Below are positions 1 through 12,100 of a DNA stretch of 64,000 nucleotides, piece by piece. The DNA comes from Liolophura sinensis (Eukaryota; Mollusca; Polyplacophora; Chitonida; Chitonidae): positions 14,749,608 through 14,813,607 of the forward strand of contig NC_088299.1 of NCBI RefSeq assembly GCF_032854445.1. Reading direction: 5' to 3'. Below the pieces are notes generated by a model. The model saw only the letters and a program-made list of their open reading frames with translations. It ran no database searches and had not been told where the DNA came from. How positions within the stretch are numbered: position 1 is the stretch's first letter; each line of letters begins with the position of its first letter. A program made the translations under genes and the position numbers.

Positions 1-3000
1 CAGATGTGAAACATTATTTACAATGAACTCCATTTATATTTGATTAGATTTTGTTGCCTGTCTTTCCATATTCTTCTGATGTTTGATTCATTGCCCAATG
101 AGTAACACCAAAATGAGACCAAGTAGGCCCTAGGAACAGATTAAATGTTTGAGTCTGCTCTGTTTATGCCCTTCATCTAAGCCATTCTCTGCTAGATTTT
201 GTCTCCCTTTCTAGTTGACAGTATTCTGCTTACAATCTATGCATGTAGGCAAGCATACATATACCAGCCATGAACCGAAATGGATGTTCTGGGTCAACAA
301 ACAATTCCCAGACTGACGTTGAACGCAAATTACCACTGTCAAAGAACTAAAAAAAAAATGAATTTATATCTCTTTAATGCAAATGGAGACGTGATGACCT
401 AACCTCACGACTTAAATGTCAGTCCAGCATGCTTTTGTTTACTTCAGACCTTAAAAGTCGTTATAAACCTTCGTCTTTGCTCAAGTCCTGTTCATCTATA
501 AGTACATATCACAAAGTAGCAGTGGCATGCTGTAGTTCTGTCAGGACGTTTGTTGTATACCCTGCAAGGTACAGTGTTTTGCCCCACGCTCTGCCAGGTG
601 TCCTCTGAACCTAATCGTTGTCTTGTAAGGGAAACATTCTGGAGTACTGCATGTATCTCCATTCAAATAAAGAAACAACAGTTGGGTTTTAATGTGGTGA
701 AATCAACAGCTGGCAATGACGATAAACTGTACTAAACAGACTCAGAAACTTCGGGTAAGTAGGAGACAAAACAAGCCTTGAGAGTGGGGAAAACCCAAAC
801 AAGGCAGATAGTAATCTTAGCCTTCAGGTACAGGTACCTGTATTTCTTTCCAGTCTTATAAACTGTTTCTATATCGCAGGGGAAGTTTTGCTGTTGGTAT
901 AGAATTATAATAGAAGATGTTAAGGGGAACCTGTACTTGTACATGGGTATGTACTGGACATACAGCCATAAAACAGCACAGGGCAGTTGGAGGTGGCTTA
1001 GTGGTTGGACAGTCTAATGGTTTTGTGTATTTAAACAAGGGTAAGCAATGTTTTAGCTGTAGGCATTCACTAACATGCATAAATTCCCCTGACTTGAGGT
1101 CTTCAGAGGTCAGAAAGGTTGAAGATTTATAGCATGTGAAAATGTATGACATCTTAAAGGGAAAGAAAATAGGTTTCATAAACATGCATGATGTATTCAA
1201 TAAATAAATAAATAACTGACTAACCTGTCTAGCCTGCGTTTATAATGTGTATAGATTGAGGTAGTTGCACAAGGTATAGGTGTATGTGGAGTGAAACAGC
1301 GTAGATCATTGATGGAGTGACTTGACAACTGACTCTTAGGGTGTCTGCCTAAAACTTGGACTGGTAAAACACTGGTTTAATGGTTACCCATGTACGTGTG
1401 TACAGGTGACAGTGTTCTGACATGTTTCTCTTGGTGCCTTTCATTGATTATTTATGACCTCTTCCTGAGATACAAGAGCCAACTCTCAACAGCAATTTAT
1501 GGTCTGACTTGACGTGCATAAGACATGCTTGTAGAAAGGTGGATGGTTTGTGTGATATAGGGGCCTCCGTGGCTCAGTCGGTTAGCGCGCTAGCGCAGCG
1601 TAATGACCCAGGAGCCTCTCACCAATGCGGTCGCTGTGAGTTCATGCTGGCTTCCTCTCCGGCCGTAAGTGGGAAGGTCTGGCAGCAACCTGCGGATGGT
1701 CGTGGGTTTCCCCCGGGCTCTGCCCAGTTTCCACCCACCATAATGCTGGCCGCCCTCGTATAAGTGAAATATTCTTGAGTACGGTGTTAAACACCCATCA
1801 AATAAATAAATAAATAAGTTGTGTGATATACACCTAGACTGGGAACAGTTAGCGACTTCAGACTTGCTTCAGATATTTAAGAGTAACATGATGCTTCTTT
1901 AATGTGGTAAACATATAGTAGTGTTGGCGATACAGAATTTATTCAGTGAGTAGAATAGGTATAAAGATTTCCAGTGGCTCGTGTTTAACCATCAGAAGTT
2001 GTACATGTAGCTGTCCATGCATCCATCATCCGCCCTAATGACAACCCTTGGTCTTGTGACTGAAGAGTTGTTAAGTGCCGCTTATAACCTCGAGCATACA
2101 TATCTCAGAAATCACATGTTGTGCCAAGGTAGCCCAAGCTTGTTCTGATTGATTCTCCTTGTAAGATTCGTCTTATTTTGATTCATAGTCAGTGCTGTTT
2201 CCCTAGTAGTCCACAGGACGTGTGCTTTGAAAACTTCGAACAACTGTCTCTAGGGTGACTAACCTTGTCTTGAATGAATCTGTGGAAGAGAACTAAATTA
2301 TTTTTGTCATCCCCAGCCATGTGCTGGAAGACTGAATTTGTTCCTGGTGTGATTAATCAAGATCTAACAACGCTGTTCTTTTGAAGTTACATGTACCTGA
2401 AGGTTAAGCTGAATTAGTATCTATGCAGCTGTAGTGATTCTAGATAATCCATACTCTTGCAACATTCGCTACATGCGCGTGGCACTTAATCAATATGCAT
2501 TATCACTTACACGGAATCAAAATCATAGATTGTTTACAGCAAAGGCGTGTTGCATCTCCTAGGTTTTTTGTTGCCAAATAAGACCATACTTGTTCTACAC
2601 CATTGTTCACAGAGTCAGTCGTGCATCTTGGTGCCAGTAAATCCACACTGCTGAAGTAAAGTAATGGTTGCTTGATCCAAGGAAAACAGATGTATTGTCT
2701 GCACTGTGCTTTTTCTCGGATTGTGTAGAGAACAGAAAAGAGATACATGTACTGTACCTTATAATAAAATTGTACTTTGATATGTTTGAGGCTATATGTA
2801 CAGTAGCTTCTAACTTTTTTTCTTTATTAGTAGGTTATTGACATAAATACTTTATGTACATATATGTAGTTTTGGACCTTAACATCCTGCCAGTTGTCCA
2901 GATATGATGGGAATATCAGAGATATTCTCGCTGTGTCAAGGCCCGGTTTAACGAAGCACTCCAAACGTTACGTTCATTACTGTAGGCATTGCATAGTCGT

Positions 3001-4639
3001 GGTAATTGCTATCTCGTAACGTTACAGAGAGCTCTGCGAAACTGGGCCCAGGAAGGTAGACATTACCACAGTAAATTATGTGCTTGTCATTCATTCACTG
3101 AACACAAGAGTTATTTATTCATTCCTGGCCTCAAACAGGGAATTATCTATATTATCCTTTTATTAATTGGTTGCAGTACCTGACAGTGTTTACAGAGCCA
3201 TTCAAATAGTAGTACAATGCATGAAGTCTATTAAAGATCCCTTGTCTCCACTAGAACCCCATATGCATACAGGTCAGTGGTTTGTTCTGAGGACTTAGGT
3301 TTTCTCTCCCCATGAAACTGACCTCCTCTGCAGGTTAAGAGTGTAGCACCAGGGTTTTACCCCACTCCATGAGTCAGGTGCACCAAACTGGCCACGTTAC
3401 CTGTTTTACACCCGAGAAAATTGTGTGGAGGATATATAATGCTGGGGGCTGATTTCCTCAAATCCATTTCGGACTGAAGTCAGAATTTGAAATATTATTC
3501 TCGAGCTTATTTTGTGGGTCTAAAAATTAAGATTTTGGCCACCTCCTAAATGTGATCGGAAGACAAATGTGTAGAACTTTCATTTTCCAGTACCACACTA
3601 CATGTAAGTGTTGGGAAGAAGATTTAAATTTGGACTTCAGTAAGAAAATGATGTCAGCATATGTCCTGTTGTAAAGATTAGCAAGGCAGTAAACAGGTTT
3701 CACTATTCTCCCTGTATTATCGACTGTACTAACCATCTGATGGCTAGTGCAGCTCCATTGTACAGTGTTGTGTTATTGGGCACAGGAAGGTAGGGCGGAA
3801 CCATTCAGCCATAATGACTTCAAAGACATGTTGTGATTTGCAAAACAATTAGCACCTGTGCTCAGGTTAATTCAGAATCATTCTGGTGAACCAACTTTCA
3901 GCTGCTGATTAAAGTTGTGGAATTGTGTACAGAAAACAGGATTGGTTGTAAAGAGGTGGCCTGTGTGTCTGTGTTAGTCAGGACCAGCTGTGAGGAGATA
4001 TATTAGCTCACAGTGACAAGCTCCTCTCAGCTAGGGGTTTTGTTTGTTTCACTCTCAGATAGCCTACAGGGACTGTTAAGAAGACATCAATCTGCACAGG
4101 TTAGCACCTAGGCTTACCTCCTGTGTAAGAGACACATAGCTCAATCTGCCAGGCCATTTTACAGGCTTTGGTAGCAGTAGGTGCCAAAAGACTTGTTCTG
4201 TAAGATAGTACAATACTGCCTTCATGAACATTATAAGGCCAGTGGTAATGGTGTAACTTTCATAGTGGTTATGTAAGCTTTCCTTGCTAATAAAACTGAT
4301 TCATGAATGCTAAAAATAATAAAGCAGATTTAACATGTTTTTTGTTTTGTTCAGGAGCATTTGGTATCCCTGAACTTGTTTTTTTTTCCACCCATAAGTA
4401 AATAAATGAACTGTTCAAATACAGCTCTAAACCAGTTAGGTATTTTTCAGTTCACAGATTGTAGAATATTAATTACTTGAACACAGATGAGAATAGAGGG
4501 AAAAGGTACAGAAAACTTGGAGCTTTATCATTGGGATCAAACACATAACTACTTGACTGCCTGCTCTATCTTGTTACTTCCTGCCAAAGCTATTTGGTTT
4601 ATAATACCAGTACCCGTGCAATGTTGTTGTTGTTGACAG
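1..4639. other. Non-coding upstream region or 5' intron of CAMTA
   Basis: No exon could be supported here. The open frames are short, lack recognisable domains, and many depend on non-ATG starts. The first recognised CAMTA exon (4640) begins inside the conserved N-terminal part of the protein, so an earlier exon with the start codon must lie in this stretch or left of the window; I could not pick it out. The only clear element is a full-length SINE at 1560-1817. Confidence 0.6.
1560..1817 (+). mobile_element. Full-length tRNA-derived SINE (family A)
   Basis: The head contains an A-box-like TGGCTCAGTCGGTTAG and a B-box-like GTGAGTTC. The body has the CCGGCCGTAAGTGGGAAGG and CACCATAATGCTGGC blocks, and the tail is TTCTTGAGTACGGTG...AATAAATAAATAAATA. 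It is the best reference copy for the many family-A fragments in the window. Confidence 0.85.
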
Positions 4640-7600
4640 AGAGCATGCGGATCCAGCTGCCAAAAGCTCTCCAGGACTTACCTCTGGCCAAGGAACTCTG
4701 CTCCTCTAAACAAAGTTGGAACTCCAATGAGGTCTGTTACCATAACAACACAAACTGGAATTACCAGTAAAGATATTTTCCCTGATCAGCGCTTGTGTCA
4801 TATCTGTCATAAGACGTGATACTTGTTTGCGCTGCATGAGGTTTACAGAAACGAAATATATGTTCTTACACCAGCGCAGCGCAATGACCCAGGAGATTCT
4901 CACAAATTCAGCGGCTGTGAGTTCAAGTCCAGCTCATGCTCGCTTTCTCTCCGGTTGTAAGCGGGAAGGCCTGTCAGCAACCTGTGGATGGTCGTAGGTT
5001 TCCTACGAAACTCTGGGCTCTGCCCGGTTTCCTCTCACCATAATGCTGGCCACCATCGTCAAAGTGAAATATTCTTGAGTATGATGTAAAACTCCTATCA
5101 GATAAATAAATAAGTAAGATATGATGCTGTTATTGAAGGTTAAAGAGAATGGTGTGATAGCTTTTGAGAGCAGACAAATCATAATGTTCCACTGTTGAAC
5201 ATGCTAGTTCTAATGAGTCATGGGTAAAAGTTTGCCTTACACGTTCAGCTACTCTATTCAATGCCAGTCCTAAGGATTAACTGAAGTGACCCCATTTTGC
5301 AAAACTAGCATTTGACAAATGATAGTAGACATTGTAGTGCTTTTCATTTCAAATGCCGAAAGACCTAGAGAAGGTTACTCCTGTACAGTTCTTGCGCTTT
5401 CATTCATTGTAGAAGATCACATGACTAGCTGTACATTTACTAACCAAGGAACTTACGTGTGGTATAATAATATGTTGTATATTTTTGTGAATGCATCAAG
5501 TAAAATCACACTAAATTACAGTAAATGACCTATAATAATTATTTTTTATTTATTTACAGAAAAAGATAGAGATATTTTTAAGGGTAGGGACCTTTATTTT
5601 AGAGGATCGGTGGGGTTACGACCAATGAGCTTATTTTTGATGATGGCCCGAGTGTTTTGTCAATGTTGATAATTTTTCCTAAAGCTTTATTCTCACTGGG
5701 TCTGAACCAATGAGACTGCAGACTCAAACCCAGCTCGCGCAGGTTGATCGCCTGTCTTCAGTCTGGGGGGACAAGTCAAGGTTAGCAATCCGCAGAAATT
5801 TTCTTCATCAGGTGACAGCCACATTAAAAAAGCTGTCCACATTTCCCTTTGTTCAAGTCATGCCCCCTTTTGTTCGCTAATCTTGACTACATACCAGGTA
5901 CCTGGCTATTAGCAGTTTCTTCCATCTGTCGTCCTGTAGCCCATGTATGATATGCTTTATCTTCCACTCAGATAAATAAATGAACAAGACACTGTCTCAT
6001 TTACTGTCTTTTAATACATGTGTGTTTGCAGGAGATCGCGTCCTTACTCATTGCGTTTGAGAAACACAAGGAATGGAAGCAGAGAGAAATCAGAATCAGG
6101 TACAACCTTTTCCAGTGATGATCTTAATACTCTGTAATGTAGATGGACTATTTGTCTTACATGCACTAAAGCTGCACTAAAGCTGCATGAAATTGTATTG
6201 ATTTTTTGGAGATTGGCGAGGGGTCAAACTGTTTGAAATTTTGTGCACTTCAGAGTGGTGACCATGAAAAAAAATTGAGGTCGTTCAATGATTTACAGGT
6301 GTGAAATGTCATAGATTGCATTTAGAGACCTTTTATATGTGGATAAGATAGAAAAAAAATCGTTGTGTATGTGTCTGAAATCGTGAATATTTGTATGATT
6401 CAAAGTCGTGATCATGGTACAATTAGAGGTCGTGGTTTCTTCCCACCATAATCCTGGCTGCCATCATATTATTGAAATATTATTTGAGTACAGCGAATAA
6501 CACCAATCAAATAAATAAATACGTAAATCAATAAGTTGGATGTCATCATCTACATTTCGAATTTGTAAAAACAAGTGAACGACCAAACAGTTTGACCCCT
6601 GATTAAGAAAAACTGGGTGTAGAAAATATACTGTTAGTTAAAATGTACATATACAATGAGATGGATATTCTTGAGTACGGCGTAAAACACCAATCAAATA
6701 AATAAATAAATACAGTGAGTTGGTGAGTGAGGTCCAGAGAGGATTTGATCTGTGACTGTGAATGTATCGTATATGGCCTATAACTCACACGGAAGGTTGA
6801 TAAACTGAGATTACCTGAACGAAACAGATTGTTGTTGTCTAAGTATTTTAGAAGTATGTTTAAGTGGAGCTGCTCTGAAGCATTGTTTGACGTTGATTTT
6901 TGTGAAGCACACAAATGTTTTACTGGCTATCTCTTACTTGTCTTTTAGGCCACCCAGTGGCTCCATGCTGTTGTACAGTCGTAACAAGGTCCGTTATCGT
7001 AAAGATGGTTACAGCTGGAAAAAGCGGAAAGATGGGAAGACAATACGGGAAGATCACATGAAGCTCAAAGTCCAGGGTGTAGAGGTCAGTCTGAGGCTGC
7101 CTTTTCTGGAAGACTCTCAAACACTAAATCTGACAGTATTAGTCTTCCCATAGACTTGGCCTGTTACATTGATCCTCCACTCTGTGTATTTCACAGGTTC
7201 TAAAAAGAGTGGTTAAGAATTCGAGAGCAGAATCAAGAACTTGATGACAGGACCGTAAGAACTGATCAACTTTTGGGGTCTGTCTGTTCGCTTGTTCATG
7301 CAATCATCAGTAATTTGCACTGAAGTGACCGTACCTAATGGGCTGATATTCACCAATTTTGGTTTGAAACTATGGACATTAAGAACATACCAAATGTATG
7401 TTCTTAATGAGGAATTAGGGATATTGAAAAATCGATGATGTCCAATATTTACTAGGCTGATGTCTTTTCAAATTGGAGTATCTCCTTTGTGCTTTATCAC
7501 AGTTCTGCTTGTTGTTTCATGCTGTTTTCATTGCCTATACATTTTACAAAGAGTTTTCTGTGTGTTTCAGTGTATCTACGGCTCATATGTTCACTCAGCA

Positions 7601-9166
7601 GTCCTGCCCACATTCCACAGACGGTGCTACTGGCTGCTACAGGTAAACTCCTTTGATCTGCAATTGTTAAAGTGTCTTCACCATACCAAGTTGGTGGATT
7701 TTCCCTGTGCAGCTTTTGATGTAAAACAGAAGAATGAAAGATTGTAGCAGTATTGCAGCTATATCTTGGTAATATAGCTGCAATATATATAATATAACAT
7801 GACTGTAAAGATGTCAAGGATGACGTGTTAATTAATCAGTGATTTGTAGTAATGACTCATCAGATGAAACTCTTTTTCCAAAGAATATCCTATCACATCA
7901 CATCCATTCCAACAGCTTTGAAACTTTTGATTGATCAGATAAGCATTTGCATAATTTATGGTAATTCTGGGGACGATTCTGCAAAGCCATTTCTAACCTA
8001 AATCAAAATTTAATATGATCTTAAAGCTTACATGTATCCAAATTTCAATTTCCAGTACGAAAAACTAAGCATCATACAAAGTTTTTAAATTTTAACCTAA
8101 GTCAAAACGGGTTTGTGGGATCGGCCCCTGGTCCTTACACCAAAATGGCACAATGTCAGGAGCTTGTTTCTCTCGTGCCTCTAATGTTAGGTATTCCGAA
8201 CTGAGTAACGTGAAATGAAAATTCCAGATATAGTACAGTGTATATACCATCCAAATTTGATTCATGTTTCTCACTAAGGTACATGTCCATGTGATGATAT
8301 GCTTTGTCCTCCTGATTTGTTTGCAGAATCCTGACATTGTCCTTGTGCATTACCTCAATGTGCCATACACAGACAACACCAAGCTGACCATTCCCACCCT
8401 GTCATACTACATGGAGAAGAAAGAATGGACCAAAGAGGAGCTTGTTGACCAGCTCAGACCAATGTGTAAGGCTGTTTACTTAGTCTACCTGACATCACAG
8501 CTTGGTTTTCACTGTAGTGTGTATAGAGAAAGGTAGACCAGAGTGTCTTGTCACATACTGCTTGTTGCCTTGCACACACCACATGTAACAACACCCATCC
8601 TGACAGCCACTATGTTAGTTACTATTATCATAGCACTTTGCTTTGCTTAATAAATGCAAGGGCTGTATTGCAACATTTTTGTAGGAAACTTGTACATGCC
8701 AAGTAAAATGTTGCTAAAAATGTTCCAGAAGTCGTATCATTATGTCAGTGGTTAGCTTATAAAAGTTTTAGGGTTAATTTTCTCCAATACAGATTTGCTA
8801 TAGCCTGCTGCTAATGTTGAGGTACAATACATTGATAAATGGTGTCATTGTAGTATTGGGATTTTCTGGCATTGGGTGACTGACTGACTGACTGATGTTT
8901 ACGGTGTACTGTAGGTCATTCATATAGTGGCAGTCATTGTCATAGGTGGAGTAAACCTGTGGCAAGTCACTGACCAACATTCTCATTTGTGACTCCTGGA
9001 TGAGGTCTGTTTAAAATAATTAACAGTTGAAGCTGTATTCATAGTCCACTGTTTTTGTTTTTACATGCAGTTCTTTAATGCTGTTCATGATTATTTACGA
9101 GTATTTTTATTTATTGTTATCATAGTTTATACAGGAAGAGAACCCAATCAGGGAAATGAGCAATCG
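4640..9166 (+). CDS. CAMTA: CAMTA exons 1-6 of the window: CG-1 DNA-binding domain
   Basis: Six exons (4640-4731, 6032-6099, 6949-7084, 7571-7642, 8327-8465, 9126-9166) encode the CG-1 domain. The segment starts with [13 protein letters not shown], which matches the start of the domain in vertebrate CAMTA, then runs through [67 protein letters not shown] and [14 protein letters not shown]. The basic [13 protein letters not shown] stretch is the usual nuclear-localisation and DNA-contact region. The sixth exon is only 41 nt; its phase (1 in, 0 out) fits both neighbours. The first exon may begin at 4640 or 4642 because of an AGAG acceptor. The donor after exon 1 (GAG|GTCTGT) is weak by consensus but lands exactly on the conserved NE|E junction. 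Confidence 0.95.
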
Positions 9167-12100
9167 GTATGTATTTCTTCTTGTGCATTGGCCCAATTCC
9201 TGCTCTACAAGATAAAAAGTCATGTAATTACACGATAAAAGATCTGTTGATTCATATTTTTATGACATTTGTTGATAGTTAATTGACCAATCGACACACC
9301 ATGGTCACCAAACATGTTCTCATTCAAACCTTGTTTGCTTGATGGAATAAACTGACAGGTGAAATGACATCATCAACAACTTTTAAGTGTCCTGTTGTCT
9401 GATGTATTTTTTGCTGGATAAAATTTTAGGTCAAACAATTTTCATTGACAGCAACGAGAAGACATCTTAAATTGAGTTCCTCAGATCAGAATGAGCAAAG
9501 TTGCTTGGGTATTTTTTTTTGTCTTTGTGAATTATCTCTAATCAGGATCATTGTTGATCAGAACAGGTTCTGTCTTGCCATGTAAGCATTGTAACTTTCC
9601 AATACAGGCTCATGTGCACAACCAATTGTTAGGTTGTCAGTAATTTCCAAGCTCTCCCTTTCTTTATACCAGGCAGAGGAGACGATCGCAGTGATTGTGA
9701 AGCAGCTACTGGACCACCAGGAAAAACACATGAAATCAAAATTACACAAATGTGACGCATTATGTGATAAAAACTGTTCATTGCGGCGCATAACACCTAA
9801 ACGAGAAAACAGTCTGACAGGCAGTGTTGTGAACAGTCGACTTGTCTCCATTCTTCATCAAAATCCTCAACACTCGCAGACAGTCAGCTCCGCCCAAGTC
9901 TGTCCCAGCACAAACGGAATTGTCATGGCGCCAAGCTCCACCCAACCCGTTGCCACGGTAACAACCCTTAGCGACCAAGTCCCAACTGCTGGAACACCTC
10001 TTATTCTGAACCTCTCCAACTTTCAAGGCAGCAATGGCATTATCATTGTGAGTGGTCAGTCAAACACCCCTATCTCTATCATAAACAGTGCGCCTACCCA
10101 GGAGCCCCCCATTAACAGCACTGGTCAGCTGCAGGTCAGCGGTCCCATGACCACATCACCTAAACATCCAGCCGATGTCCAGGTGGTCAAAGGACAGTGT
10201 AGAGACGAGTGGTAATGTCCCCATGCAAATAGGTTCCAGCTCTGATGACCTTGATAGTGTGGGACCTGCTCTGGCTGGAAAGGTCGACCCGGTCAGCCTG
10301 TTTGGCACCACAGATTTTGTCTTACCCCAGGGGGTACTTCACACCTCCTTCTCTACAGACTTGTCGGGCACGCAGTCAGACCTGGCTGTCTCAACCGCTG
10401 ACCACTCGTGTACCTCAGGGATAGCCTCGTCCACTTGTGACGCGTTTAAATCGGAGCTCCCCTTCCCTTCGACCTCTGACCTGAGCCTGGACAACTTTGA
10501 CCTACTTGACTTTGCTGACATGGACAAGCTGTGTCCTGGCTGGTCAGACACGTGCGCTGATGTGGCCACTGATACCATTCCCCAGTCCTCATTCCCCATG
10601 GTAGCTGACGACAAGCCAGCATCCCTACTGGGCTCGGCTACCTGCCTGCCAAACCAGTCTATGGCACAACAACAGGCCTCAGCACAGGTTCATCCTCCCC
10701 ACCAAAACCATGCATCTCTCCATATCCATGCTCCGTCTCAGCTACAGCTGGAAGAGGCTTCCCATCATCAGCATATCGCCCCTCAGTCATCACTCACTCT
10801 GCGCCGCACCCCTCTCCATGACGCACATCTACAAGCCGTACAGCTCAGTGGGCAGTCTAACCTCTTCGCTCAACCACATATCACCCCTGAACAGGCTAAT
10901 CCTGATCAACAACAGGAGCAGCAGCTGCATACGTCATCCTGTCAGTCACTTCAGCCTCACCCCCACATCCTCCAGGCAGAGCCCACCTCACTCTGCCAGG
11001 GGCTGGCCAACGCCCATCAACAACCCAAGGACAATGTGGTTCACTCTGCAGTCAACATCAAAGAAGAAGGGGAAGGCAGTTGTGTGAAGCTGGGCAAGGG
11101 AGATAACTTGGTAACAATTACTGACTTCTCCCCAGATTGGTCCTATGCTGAAGGGGGCACCAAAGTTCTGGTGACAGGACCCTGGCTGACTGCCTCCAGC
11201 AATTACTACTGTCTGTTTGACAACAAATCCATTGCTGCCACACTAGTACAGCCTGGTGTGCTGCGCTGCTTCGCTCCAGGTAAGGCTGTTCTTTAAGAAT
11301 CACAAGATTACACTCCAATGAGTTACCCACAAACATAGTTTTAGCCAGAGGGGTGTCTCATTGCCTTTGAGATGCCCTATTCTGATAAAGTTCACATAGG
11401 GGAGATAGGGAAAGTAGGAGAAAATTGGACATAAGACTGCCTGATTTCAAATTCAGGCTAAATCTGTGCCCACAAATCATCATCCAAAAGGCAGGCATGA
11501 AGAATAGAACCAAATCACTTTGCAATGAATAGGTTCCTTGTTGGCCTGTAGCATTTTTCAGCCACTGGTTATTAGTATGATAATTATATCAGAGTGTGAA
11601 TTATAATTATAAACAGAGTGTGACAGAAGGGAAAATAATTTCAAGGTCCATGAGCTCTCAACTATAATTCTTTCGAAAATTATTTTAAGAAATGCTTTTT
11701 CTGAGGTTTTTTTTTTCAAAGCAGTTCTCCTGTGTTATATTTAATTTACTTATGTCTTTTGAAAAGGGGTTCAGGGTATGAAGCTCATTGTGTGAATTTG
11801 TATTCAACAAAAATGTGAACGCACGAAGCAAGTTTATATTGTTTTCTCTCAGTATTAAATAACATGTTAAGGCAAAAATTAGGATAAGCAGTCATTATCA
11901 ATTATGACTTCAATTTCCACCAGATTTTCACGTTTTAGGGCAATAATCCAAGACCTAGGGCAGTGTGAAAACAGAGTGATCGATAATCACAGTTAGATGA
12001 CACACTCAGTACTGAATGCTGTGAACTGTGATTACCGACCACTTTGTTGACATTAACATGCTATTCAATACTGAGAGAAAACAATGTAAAATTTCTCTAA

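Noticed and set aside
1560..1640. tRNA gene
   Set aside because: The tRNA-like head belongs to a full SINE with the family-A body and tail.
9778..10614. Minus-strand open frames opposite the large CAMTA exon
   Set aside because: Shadows of the coding exon on the other strand; no recognisable protein content.
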